A stretch of DNA of 33,313 bases from an uncultured Pseudobutyrivibrio sp. (GTDB lineage Bacteria > Bacillota > Clostridia > Lachnospirales > Lachnospiraceae), in assembly GCA_902775195.1 (NCBI GenBank), contig CACYLQ010000019.1:1-33313 (forward strand), given 5' to 3'. The position numbers and the translations under genes were made by a program. Positions 14,640 through 22,116 of the stretch are shown here, in pieces; position 1 is the stretch's first letter; each line of letters starts with the position of its first letter. Below the pieces are notes generated by a model. It saw nothing but the letters and a program-made list of their open reading frames with translations. It had not been told where the DNA came from and did not search any database.

Positions 14640-15527
14640 TTATTTCTCCTTTTTGTTACCCCAGAATCCAATAGCAACTGTACCAGGGCCAGTATGTGCA
14701 CCAATAGTAGGACCAATATCGAAAATACGAACCTTTTCCTTCATGTTAGGGAAAGCTTCTTCTAACATATCTGCTACTTCTTTTGCATCCTCGTAACAAA
14801 CAGAGTGAGTTATGAACATGTTCTGGTCATAACCTGCACCATTTTCAACACGTTCCTTGATAGCTGCAAGACAAGCCTTCTTAACCATCTTTTTGCCACG
14901 GCATTTCTGTCTAGGAATAAGCTTTCCTTCGTCATTAATGTTAAGAAGTGGGCAGATGTTAAGGGCTGTACCAAACCAACCAGAAACCTTTGAAATTCTT
15001 CCTCCTCTGATGAAGAAGGTAAGGTCTGTTGTAAAGAACCATGTGTTTTGATTCTGGATATGTTCATTAGTCCAGTCTACAAGCTCGTCAAAGCTCATTC
15101 CCTCATCACGAAGTGTTGCAAGCTTATCCATTAAAAGAGCATAGCCTGCTGATGCTGTTAAGCTGTCGATAACAACTATCTTTCTATCAGGGAACTCCTC
15201 TGAAAGCTCTTCTGCCGCAATACGTGCCGAATTAATAACACCTGAAATACCACTTGATAATGTTAAATGAAGGACATCTAATCCTTTTTCAAGGAAGCCT
15301 CTGAAGTAAGCTGAAAATTCATCTGCATTAACCTGTGATGTTCTTGTCATGGCGCCATCTACCATCTTCTGGTAGAAATCCTTAGCAGATATTGATTTAA
15401 ACAAATCATCTGTATATGCTACATCATCTAAATAATAATGAAAGCAGATGTATTCAAGATTTTTTTCTTTTAAATATTCCTCTGTAGTGTCTACAGTAGA
15501 ACAACAACTGATAACATATTCTCCCAT
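14640..15527 (-). CDS. DegV family fatty-acid-binding protein
   Basis: Cytosolic DegV/FakB-type protein of 295 residues that binds a fatty acid and, in characterised FakB members, presents it to the kinase FakA. Visible family features are the N-terminal CSTVDTTEEYL strand, the TSQVNADEF motif, the LSSGISGVINSARIAA helix, the VIDSLTASAGYALL strand, and the C-terminal GPTIGAHTGPGTVAIGFWG signature. No fakA-like gene is in the window. It is the first gene of a likely operon degV-hdeD-orf-tetR and has a recognisable promoter. Confidence 0.93.
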   Translation of the reverse strand: MGEYVISCCSTVDTTEEYLKEKNLEYICFHYYLDDVAYTDDLFKSISAKDFYQKMVDGAMTRTSQVNADEFSAYFRGFLEKGLDVLHLTLSSGISGVINSARIAAEELSEEFPDRKIVVIDSLTASAGYALLMDKLATLRDEGMSFDELVDWTNEHIQNQNTWFFTTDLTFFIRGGRISKVSGWFGTALNICPLLNINDEGKLIPRQKCRGKKMVKKACLAAIKERVENGAGYDQNMFITHSVCYEDAKEVADMLEEAFPNMKEKVRIFDIGPTIGAHTGPGTVAIGFWGNKKEK

Positions 15528-15565
15528 AATATTACCTATTCTTTCTATATACTATAACCTGTTTG

Positions 15566-15595
15566 AGTATACCCCAAACACCTATTTCAATGCAA
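15566..15595 (-). promoter_or_regulatory. degV operon promoter
   Basis: -35 TTGCAT (complement of 15590-15595), 18-bp spacer, -10 TATACT (complement of 15566-15571), about 39 nt upstream of the start codon. Confidence 0.55.
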
Positions 15596-15624
15596 CCTTT
15601 CCCCAAATACTTGGAACAGGCAAA

Positions 15625-15652
15625 TAAGCTGGTGAATTTCTTCACCAGCTTA
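15625..15652 (-). terminator. Probable terminator after the GH51 gene
   Basis: Perfect 12-bp stem 15625-15636 / 15641-15652 with a 4-nt loop, 40 nt beyond the GH51 stop. The T-run after it on the minus strand is short (TTTG), so it may be a weak or partly Rho-independent terminator. Confidence 0.6.
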
Positions 15653-15691
15653 TCGTGATATATTATATGGAAGGATTTATGAAAAAGAAAT

Positions 15692-17212
15692 TTACTTGTT
15701 TAAGCGGATACTTACAACTGAGCACTTAGGAAGTGTAACCTTGATGCCTTCAGCTGTCTTTGAGTAATCCTTAAATTCCTGTTCTTTAACAACCTCTGGG
15801 TTCTCGAATGTATTGTGTGCAGCCATTGAGCCTGTAACATAAACAGCTTCGCAAACATTATATGAACCGCCGTCCTTTGTAAGCTGAATTTCTACATCCT
15901 CTGTAGCCTCAAGAGAGTTGTTTGTAAGTGTGATTGTGATAACTCCGTTCTCATCCTCAGATACTGATTCGAATACCTTTGGAAGCTCGTTCTTACCACT
16001 TCCTACTGTACCATTTTCAAGTAAGTCACTGCCAAGAAGAGTAGCGCCCTGGTGGTGACGGAACATTTTGAATACATAGTAAGTAGGTGTCTTAATCATC
16101 TTCTCACCATCTGTAAGCATTACAGACTGAAGAACATTGATCATCTGTGCAATACATGCCATCTTTACTCTGTCAGCATGCTTGTTGAAAATGTTAAGGT
16201 TCATACCAGCTACAAGTGCATCACGCATTGTGTTCTGCTGATATAAGAAGCCTGGGTTTGTGCCTGGCTCTACATCTGTCCAGATTCCCCACTCATCAAT
16301 CATAAGTCCAATCTTCTTTTCTGGGTCATACTGATCCATGATTGCACCATGCTTGTTGATAAGCTCTTCCATGAAGTAGCTACGCTTAAGTGTCTGGTAG
16401 AATACTTCCTCTGTGAAATCTGTAGCACTTCCCTTGAAGTTCCAGTCGTCCTCTGTCTCAGGAAGTGTATAGTAATGGAGTGAAAGACCATCCATAAAGC
16501 CGTGGAACTGTGCTGGTGTGTGGTCGAAGCAAGTATCAAGCACTTCCTTTGTCCAGTGATAATCATCTACGTTTGCGCCACAAGCTATTTTTGCGATAGG
16601 CTTGTTACCATTGTAGTTTCTTACATAAGTCTGATAACGTCTGTACTCATCTGCATAGTGCTGAGGACGCATATTTCCGCCGCAGCCCCAGTTTTCGTTA
16701 CCAACACCAATATAATCTACTACCCATGGCTCCTCGTGACCGTTCTTCTTACGAAGATCCGCCATTGGAGAAACACCATTGAATGTCATATACTCTACCC
16801 ATTCGCTCATTTCACGAACAGTGCCTGAACCTAAATTCGCATTTACGTATGTCTTACATCCAAGCTGTTTACAAAGCTCGAAGAACTCATGAGTTCCGAA
16901 GCTGTTATCTTCTACAACACCACCCCAGTGAGTGTTAATCATCTTCTTACGAGTTTCCTTTGGACCAATTCCGTCCATCCAGTGATACTCATCTGCGAAG
17001 CATCCACCTGGCCAACGAAGAACTGGTACCTTCATTTCTTTAAGAGCTTCTACTACATCTGTACGCATACCATTTACATTAGGGATGTCGCTGTTTTCTC
17101 CAACATAAAGTCCTTCGTAGATGCAGCGTCCTAAGTGCTCAGAAAAATGTCCATAGATTTCTGGAGCAATTGTGCTCTTCTTGTTTTCATTGTTGATTAC
17201 TAATTTTGCCAT
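15692..17212 (-). CDS. abfA: Intracellular alpha-L-arabinofuranosidase, GH51
   Basis: Retaining glycosidase that removes terminal alpha-L-arabinofuranose from arabino-oligosaccharides. It has 506 residues and no signal peptide, so it acts in the cytosol. The (beta/alpha)8 barrel carries the acid/base Glu173 in GVGNENWGCGG and the nucleophile Glu307 in MIDEWGIW. RWPGGCFADEYHW at about 67-79 is also diagnostic. A beta-sandwich domain follows from about 400 and includes ITITLTNNSLEATEDVEIQL. It is the last gene of the sugar-transport operon, 9 nt from the upstream permease, so imported oligosaccharides are most likely arabinan or arabinoxylan fragments. Confidence 0.96.
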   Translation of the reverse strand: MAKLVINNENKKSTIAPEIYGHFSEHLGRCIYEGLYVGENSDIPNVNGMRTDVVEALKEMKVPVLRWPGGCFADEYHWMDGIGPKETRKKMINTHWGGVVEDNSFGTHEFFELCKQLGCKTYVNANLGSGTVREMSEWVEYMTFNGVSPMADLRKKNGHEEPWVVDYIGVGNENWGCGGNMRPQHYADEYRRYQTYVRNYNGNKPIAKIACGANVDDYHWTKEVLDTCFDHTPAQFHGFMDGLSLHYYTLPETEDDWNFKGSATDFTEEVFYQTLKRSYFMEELINKHGAIMDQYDPEKKIGLMIDEWGIWTDVEPGTNPGFLYQQNTMRDALVAGMNLNIFNKHADRVKMACIAQMINVLQSVMLTDGEKMIKTPTYYVFKMFRHHQGATLLGSDLLENGTVGSGKNELPKVFESVSEDENGVITITLTNNSLEATEDVEIQLTKDGGSYNVCEAVYVTGSMAAHNTFENPEVVKEQEFKDYSKTAEGIKVTLPKCSVVSIRLNK

Positions 17213-17221
17213 ATTCTCTCC

Positions 17222-18091
17222 TTATCCTTTTACGGCACCTGCTGTCATTCCATCGATAATGTACTTCTGGAAAATGAGGAAGATTATAAAGATTGGTAAA
17301 ATTCCGAACATTGAACCTGCGATAAGTACATCGTAGTTGTTGCCGTATGGTGTTAAAAGTGTATTAAGTCCGATTGGAAGAGTAAACTTCTCTGCTCCCT
17401 TAAGTACAAGGAGTGGCCAAAGAATAGCATTCCATGCACCCATTGCACTAAGAATACCCATTGATGCAAAGGCTGGCTTTGCAAGTGGAAGGATGATTCT
17501 TACAGAGATACCGTATTCACTACATCCATCGATACGTGCTGCATCAAGCAAGTCCTTTGGAAGCCCTGAAAGGTACTGTCTAAAGAAGAAAATTGTTGAT
17601 GCGGAGCAAAGTCCGATAATGATAACACCTACATAAGTATCAATAAGCTTAAGTGCGATGATTTCCTTATATAATGGAAGCATAAGGATTTCAAAAGGTA
17701 CCATCATAGTTGCAAGTACGATTGTAAAGAGTGCATTCTTGAATCTGAACTCATACATTGTTAATCCATAAGCAACAAAATAGCAAATAATAAGTGTAAG
17801 TGCTACCGAAATAATGGTAATTAATAACGAATTCTTGTACCACATAAAATACTTAATACTGTCAGCATTTCCGCTGAATAAGTATTTATAGTTGTTAAGA
17901 TTCATTGTAGTTACATTCAAATCTACAGAAAGTCCTCTACGAATAAGTTCTGTACCAGGTCTGAATGATGCAAGTAAACCTGCGAAAACAGGAAATATAA
18001 TAATGAAACAAAGGATAGCGAAAAATCCTGTTCCAAGTACTGTGCCTACTACTCTTTTAGGAGAGCTAGCCATAGTCTTTTGCTTTGCCAT
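17222..18091 (-). CDS. Carbohydrate ABC transporter permease (MalG/AraQ type)
   Basis: Inner permease of a CUT1-class sugar importer; 289 residues with six predicted helices, the first at about 17-38. The cytoplasmic EAA coupling loop is present as DAARIDGCSEYGISVRIILPLAKP. The C-terminus ending FLIFQKYIIDGMTAGAVKG is characteristic of this permease family. It lies one base after the partner permease gene and 9 nt before the GH51 gene. No ATPase gene is nearby; such importers in Firmicutes commonly share an MsmX-type ATPase encoded elsewhere (established for related systems, inferred here). Confidence 0.95.
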   Translation of the reverse strand: MAKQKTMASSPKRVVGTVLGTGFFAILCFIIIFPVFAGLLASFRPGTELIRRGLSVDLNVTTMNLNNYKYLFSGNADSIKYFMWYKNSLLITIISVALTLIICYFVAYGLTMYEFRFKNALFTIVLATMMVPFEILMLPLYKEIIALKLIDTYVGVIIIGLCSASTIFFFRQYLSGLPKDLLDAARIDGCSEYGISVRIILPLAKPAFASMGILSAMGAWNAILWPLLVLKGAEKFTLPIGLNTLLTPYGNNYDVLIAGSMFGILPIFIIFLIFQKYIIDGMTAGAVKG

Positions 18092-18092
18092 A

Positions 18093-18989
18093 TTAATCCT
18101 CTCCCTTCTTGAATGTACCGTTCATGATAAGCTGTGCAAAGTTGATAATAAGAGCTACTACAAGAAGTACTACACCTACTGCACATGCGTATCCCATATC
18201 GTTCTTTTCAATACCACGCTTGTATAAGTAACCTACAATTGTAAGACCGATGTTGTTTGGTGATGAATTTCCTGCCCATAACATGTATGACTCAAGGAAC
18301 ATTGCAAGACCAGCGTATACTGAAATTGTAAGAACATAAACTGTTGTAGGCTTAAGAAGTGGAAGTGTTACATACTTAAACTTCTGCCAGCTTGTTGCAC
18401 CATCGATATCTGCTGCTTCATATAATGAAGTATCGATTGATTTAAGACCTGAAAGGAAATAGAGCATATTTACACCTGTCCATCTCCAGCAGGCAACGAT
18501 TAAGAGGGCGAGCATACCTGACCAACCCATTTTTAACCATTTATATGTTCCAAGGCCTAAAGCCGCTGTAATCATGTTCATCTGACCTGTTGTATATTCT
18601 GTAAACATCAGGCGGAATAATGTACCAGAAATAACTACTGATGTTAAAGCTGGCATGTAAAGAATTGCCTTCCATACGCCCTTAGCTTTTACTAAATTGC
18701 TATCTAGAAGAACAGCAAAAAGCATTGGGAATGGAATAAGAAGGACTAATGTAAAGAACATGTATTTAACGCTGTTCCATACCGCAATATGGAATACATT
18801 ATCCTTAAGAAGCTTTGCATAGTTAGCAAAACCAATCCACTCAGATTTAATTGCTCCAATATCCTGGAAACTCATTGTGAAAGCTGTGATAAGTGGGTAA
18901 ACCCAGAAAATGAAAAAGCTTAAAATAAAAGGTAAAACAAATACATATGGTGCCACCTTTTGAGAGTATAAAAAGTTCTTGATTTTCAT
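18093..18989 (-). CDS. Carbohydrate ABC transporter permease (MalF/AraP type)
   Basis: Partner permease, 298 residues from the chosen start. An ATG 51 nt further upstream is in frame, but it falls in the terminator-like hairpin region. The start MKIKNFLYSQKVAPYVFVLP has an AAAGGTG site 5 nt before it and gives the normal N-terminus for the family. Six helices are predicted. The EAA loop reads EAADIDGATSWQKFKYVTLPLLKP. It lies downstream of the substrate-binding gene and is separated from it by a hairpin. Confidence 0.93.
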   Translation of the reverse strand: MKIKNFLYSQKVAPYVFVLPFILSFFIFWVYPLITAFTMSFQDIGAIKSEWIGFANYAKLLKDNVFHIAVWNSVKYMFFTLVLLIPFPMLFAVLLDSNLVKAKGVWKAILYMPALTSVVISGTLFRLMFTEYTTGQMNMITAALGLGTYKWLKMGWSGMLALLIVACWRWTGVNMLYFLSGLKSIDTSLYEAADIDGATSWQKFKYVTLPLLKPTTVYVLTISVYAGLAMFLESYMLWAGNSSPNNIGLTIVGYLYKRGIEKNDMGYACAVGVVLLVVALIINFAQLIMNGTFKKGED

Positions 18990-19017
18990 AATGCACCTTT
19001 CTCCATTTTTAAAAATA

Positions 19018-19043
19018 GGGCTGCCTGCCGAAGCAGGCACCCC
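19018..19043 (-). terminator. Attenuator/terminator hairpin between binding-protein and permease genes
   Basis: GC-rich stem TGCCTGC/GCAGGCA (19022-19028 and 19033-19039, loop CGAA), extended after one mismatch by three G-C pairs (19018-19020 with 19041-19043). On the minus strand it is followed by TATTTTTAAAA. Hairpins here usually leave binding-protein mRNA in excess over permease mRNA. Confidence 0.65.
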
Positions 19044-19049
19044 TTAATA

Positions 19050-20398
19050 TTACTGCTCCATGTCTATAGCGTCTTGTGCCTCCTGAAGGGCATCATCGAT
19101 TGAGTAGTCTGGATCTTCAAGCACTTCATTAAGTGTTGTTGTGCAGAGATACTCGTTGATTGTTGGGCTGATAGATACAACTGAAATCTTACCAATGTTG
19201 TCCATTCCGATATCGCTTAATACATCGTATGGATAGTTGATAAAGAACTGGTTGTACTGATTGTTATCATCATGAGCGAATGCTTCATCACCCCAAAGAG
19301 CTGTGTTACATACATCAAATCCAAGTGTATCCCAGATATGCTGCTCACCAGCTTCTGACATCTTAGCCCAGCATGTGAACTCTGCTGCAAGCTCCTTGTT
19401 AGCAGACTGCTGTGTTACAACTGTACCTGTACCACCTACACCGACTGAGCACTTCTGTCCCTCTTTGAATACTGGACACTTAGCAATGTACCAGTTGCCC
19501 TTTTCATCAGGCATGTAGTTTGTGAAACGTGACATATACCACATTGCCTTAGGGAATGAAACAATGTTTCTATCCATAATATTCTGGAAACCAGCTTCAA
19601 GGTCAACGTGACCATCTGGAGAAACCTCAGCAAATCCTGACTTTAACCAAGACTGCTGCATTGAAAGCATTTCCTTAACTGAATCAAGCTGAACGTTTGC
19701 TGGACCTTCGAATCCGCCTGTCCAGTCATCACCGTACTCAGCCATTGCAATCCAAAGCCAATCAACTCCGCCTGTATCAACTGATGTAAAGTACTTTGTA
19801 TCATCTCCTAAAGCTGTAAGGTATTCATTACCAAGAGCTTCGTAATCTTTCCATAATACATTACTGTTGCACCTACGTGGTATGGAGCACCGTAGTAGTT
19901 TCCATCCTCACCCTGATATGTTTCCATTCTTGCAGGAACCATTGTATCAAGGTAATCCTTAGCGTAATCGTTAAGTGGTACAAGCCACTGATCAAGACCT
20001 TCAACTACGTTAGGGAACTGACCAACTTCTACATCACAGATATCTGGAGCACCTGTGCCAGCCTCAAGAGCTGTAAGAAGCTTTGTATGCATATCACCAT
20101 AAGGATATGTTGTACATGTAATTTCGATTGTGTTATCTGGGTGTTCCTTATTCCACTCCTCTGCCATAACACCGTAGTGCTGACCGTGAAGCTCAACGAA
20201 TGTCCACATTTCAAGATGTGTTCCGTTTGGATCACCGAAAGTATTTGTTACTACTTCAGACTCAGCTGACTCTTCAGCTGTCTCATCGGCTGCTGCATCT
20301 GGATCTACCCCACCTTCTGATGCTGCGCCGCCACAGCCAACAAATAAGCTAGCTGCCATTGATGTGCAAAGTAAAGCACTAATCAATTTCTTCTTCAT
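19050..20398 (-). pseudogene. Broken sugar-binding lipoprotein of the ABC importer
   Basis: Extracellular solute-binding protein (family 1, CUT1 type) split by a frameshift. The first part starts at 20398, after an AGGAGGAG site, with a lipoprotein signal ending in the lipobox SLFVGCGG. It runs through a normal N-lobe to GAPYHVGATVMYY and then goes out of frame, stopping at 19808. In the next frame, from about 19855, the sequence continues as VLWKDYEALGNEYLTALG, through MAEYGDDWTGG, to a normal end at 19050. Family members usually have some 15-20 residues between MYY and the W-x-D/E-Y motif; these are absent. The lesion therefore looks like a short deletion with frameshift. If real, the importer has lost its binding protein; if a sequencing or assembly fault, the gene is intact. 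Confidence 0.82.
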
Positions 20399-20530
20399 TC
20401 TTCTCCTCCTTTTAATTAAAGAACTGATTATTTAATAATTGCTTAGAGTCTTCAATTTGTAGTAAAATTGACAGAGGCTTGTAAGCCAATTTCACTGCTT
20501 TTCGTAAAACTCATTAACGATTATGTAATT

Positions 20531-20558
20531 ATTATAAATCCCTGTTATGATAAGTCAA
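20531..20558 (-). promoter_or_regulatory. Promoter of the sugar importer operon
   Basis: -35 TTGACT (complement of 20553-20558), 16-bp spacer, -10 TATAAT (complement of 20531-20536). The transcript would have a leader of about 125 nt containing the palindrome at 20476-20487. Confidence 0.7.
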
Positions 20559-20565
20559 TAAATAT

Positions 20566-20581
20566 TTTAGTTTTTTCTAAA
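20566..20581. promoter_or_regulatory. Candidate operator 1 (TTTAG-N6-CTAAA)
   Basis: Exact inverted repeat TTTAG-TTTTTT-CTAAA starting 8 bp upstream of the importer -35 box. A copy differing by one base (TTTAC-TTTTTT-CTAAA) lies at 20690-20705. Same spacing as the sites at 20776 and 26432. Confidence 0.4.
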
Positions 20582-20689
20582 GTATTTTGGATGTTCTTTT
20601 ATTATTCACAATTTTGACATATTATTTTTGTGTATTTTGAACAATTAATTTAATATTTTTTACCTTTTGCTTGTTTCATGACATATAAA

Positions 20690-20705
20690 TTTACTTTTTT
20701 CTAAA
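20690..20705. promoter_or_regulatory. Candidate operator 2 (near match)
   Basis: TTTAC-TTTTTT-CTAAA, identical to operator 1 except for one base, 124 bp away and 29 bp upstream of the regulator -35 box. Confidence 0.3.
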
Positions 20706-20733
20706 ATAATTAGCCAGTTAAGTCACAGTTTTA

Positions 20734-20762
20734 TTGACAGTATATTGGAGAAAAATTATAAT
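20734..20762 (+). promoter_or_regulatory. Consensus promoter of the ArsR-type regulator gene
   Basis: Exact sigma-A consensus TTGACA (20734-20739), 17-bp spacer, TATAAT (20757-20762). A promoter this strong in front of a regulator implies repression, possibly by the regulator itself through the repeat at 20776-20791. Confidence 0.85.
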
Positions 20763-20775
20763 TAAAGAATAATAT

Positions 20776-20791
20776 TTTAGAATTAATTAAA
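20776..20791. promoter_or_regulatory. Candidate operator 3 (autoregulatory position)
   Basis: TTTAG-AATTAA-TTAAA, one base off the inverted repeat. It lies just past the predicted transcription start of the regulator gene and shares TTTAGAATTA with the site at 26432-26447. Confidence 0.35.
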
Positions 20792-20804
20792 AAGGAGCAG
20801 TGTA

Positions 20805-21725
20805 ATGATTCACATCACTTCGCTGGATGATGGACTTGAATTATTTAAAGCCTTAGGCTCTGACGTACGAATCCAGATTTTAAACATACTATTAGAAAAT
20901 GACCATATGAGCATGAATCAGCTTGCTACTGAATTAAAGCTTTCAAACGGCGCTCTAACAGGTCACATCAAAAAATTAGAAGAATGCGGTCTTATTTCCA
21001 CATCAAATGAATCTGCCAGCCATGGCAATTCAAAGATTTGTTCAGTTATACAAGACAAAATCGTTATAGAAATAGAAAAGCCAGAAGAGCTTACAAACGC
21101 ATTTACTACAGATATTAAGGTCGGACAGTTTTCTAAATATGAGATTTGCCCTACTTGCGGATTGGCTAACAGCCAGTCAGTTATTGGAGAAATCGATGAC
21201 AGCAGATACTTTAGTCATCCTGACCACTTCAACGCTGATATACTTTGGTTCACAAAGGGCTATGTAGAATACTCTCTTCCAAACCTTATACCTAGCAACA
21301 ACAAAATCACTCAGATATCTATTTCCTTTGAGATTTCATCTGAGGCACCAGGCATCGATAACAACTGGCCTAGCGATATAACCTTCTCTCTTAATGGTAA
21401 AAAGCTTGGCATGTGGACCAGCCCTGGAGATTTTGGTGGTGACATCCGTGGAATGTTTACACCAGATTGGTTCCCACCTAACTGGAATCAATACGGATTG
21501 CTTAAACTTTTAGTTATAAACAAGCATGGTACATTTATTGATGGTCTTCAGATTTCAGATATCACAATCGAGGATTTAGAGCTTGCTCAGGGAGCTCCAC
21601 TTGATTTTAGAATTGCAGTAGAGGATGATGCAGAACATATTGGAGGTGTTACACTCTTTGGTAAAACCTTCGGTAACTATGGACAGGATATCCGTGTAGC
21701 TATCAATTACTGTCCTATAAAATAA
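20805..21725 (+). CDS. ArsR-type winged-helix regulator fused to a beta-rich C-terminal domain
   Basis: One-component regulator of 306 residues. The N-terminal winged helix (about 5-90) has ArsR-like sequence: LFKALGSDVRIQILNILL, then MNQLATELKLSNGALTGHIKKLEECGLI. The remainder (about 100-306) is beta-rich and ends in beta-sandwich-like stretches (ISFEISSEAPGIDNNWPSDITFSLNGK, GMWTSPGDFGG). A Cys pair, C115-P-T-C118, links the two. I infer that the C-terminal domain senses a sugar, because the gene is divergent from the arabino-oligosaccharide importer and GH51. No metal-sensor cysteine cluster typical of ArsR/SmtB is seen. The gene has a consensus promoter and a GGAG site 8 nt before ATG. Confidence 0.85.
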   Translation: MIHITSLDDGLELFKALGSDVRIQILNILLENDHMSMNQLATELKLSNGALTGHIKKLEECGLISTSNESASHGNSKICSVIQDKIVIEIEKPEELTNAFTTDIKVGQFSKYEICPTCGLANSQSVIGEIDDSRYFSHPDHFNADILWFTKGYVEYSLPNLIPSNNKITQISISFEISSEAPGIDNNWPSDITFSLNGKKLGMWTSPGDFGGDIRGMFTPDWFPPNWNQYGLLKLLVINKHGTFIDGLQISDITIEDLELAQGAPLDFRIAVEDDAEHIGGVTLFGKTFGNYGQDIRVAINYCPIK

Positions 21726-21846
21726 AATAGGCTTCCCCCTCTGGGGGAAGCTGTCACCGCAGGTGACTGATGAGGGCTGTATGTAGAGATAACCCTCATC
21801 CGTCTGCTACGCAGCCACCTTCCCCCAGAGGGGGAAGGCTATTTTT
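21726..21846. repeat. Multi-hairpin repeat element, copy 1 (MITE/REP-like), probable bidirectional terminator
   Basis: The ends form an inverted repeat of about 25 bp with one mismatch (21726-21750 with about 21821-21845), and each end is itself a hairpin (cttcccc...ggggaag). Inside are GTCACC/GGTGAC (21753-21767), GATGAGGG/CCCTCATC (about 21769-21790) and CTGC-tac-GCAG hairpins. Flanking T-runs on both strands would terminate the convergent regulator and DUF6171 genes. A related copy is at 28546-28609. Confidence 0.75.
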
Positions 21847-22116
21847 TTACCACTTTTTACGAGGACAACGGGATACCTTTGCAGTGGCGCGAAGCTCAAC
21901 GTAACAGCCACATGCCATGCATGTGCCTTCGTTTAACTTATCGCAGCCCTTGCATATATCCAGGCGGCTTTCATATTCTTCATCGCTAACTATATCTTCT
22001 GCCTTTAAAGCCGCCTTGTATTTTTCTATCATAGATGTGTCTGCGTCAATCATATCTCTAAGCAGACATCTGGTACAAACTCGATTATTAATCATAACTA
22101 AATACTGGTCTTCCAT
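21847..22116 (-). CDS. Small Cys-rich protein, DUF6171-like
   Basis: An 89-residue protein with seven cysteines in paired arrangements: C-T-R-C-L-L-R-D near the N-terminus, then C-K-G-C and C-M-A-C-G-C-Y-V-E-L-R-A, then C-P-R. This is the pattern of the small Lachnospiraceae family catalogued as DUF6171, likely a zinc-binding fold; no function is known. The start is uncertain. The ATG at 22116 overlaps the upstream GH43 gene by 29 nt and has no well-placed ribosome-binding site. An alternative ATG at 22095 (MINNRVCTRC) overlaps by 8 nt and is weakly preceded by GGAAG. It is probably coupled to the GH43 gene. Terminated by the repeat element downstream. Confidence 0.8.
   Translation of the reverse strand: MEDQYLVMINNRVCTRCLLRDMIDADTSMIEKYKAALKAEDIVSDEEYESRLDICKGCDKLNEGTCMACGCYVELRATAKVSRCPRKKW

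Larger units (their letters stand above)
20399..20804. other. Divergent AT-rich intergenic region (405 bp) between importer and regulator
   Basis: No coding ORF is supported. The region holds the importer promoter (20531-20558), the regulator promoter (20734-20762), a palindrome GGCTTGTAAGCC (20476-20487) in the importer leader, and three TTTAG-N6-CTAAA-like inverted repeats (20566-20581, 20690-20705, 20776-20791). It is notably A/T-rich compared with the flanking genes. Confidence 0.8.

Noticed and set aside
18990..19040. 17 extra N-terminal residues on the MalF-type permease
   Set aside because: This stretch reads through the attenuator hairpin and precedes the proper ribosome-binding site; the family N-terminus fits the start at 18989.
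20476..20487. GGCTTGTAAGCC as a catabolite-repression (cre) site
   Set aside because: It is a clean palindrome but lacks the cre consensus core; kept only as an unassigned palindrome in the leader.
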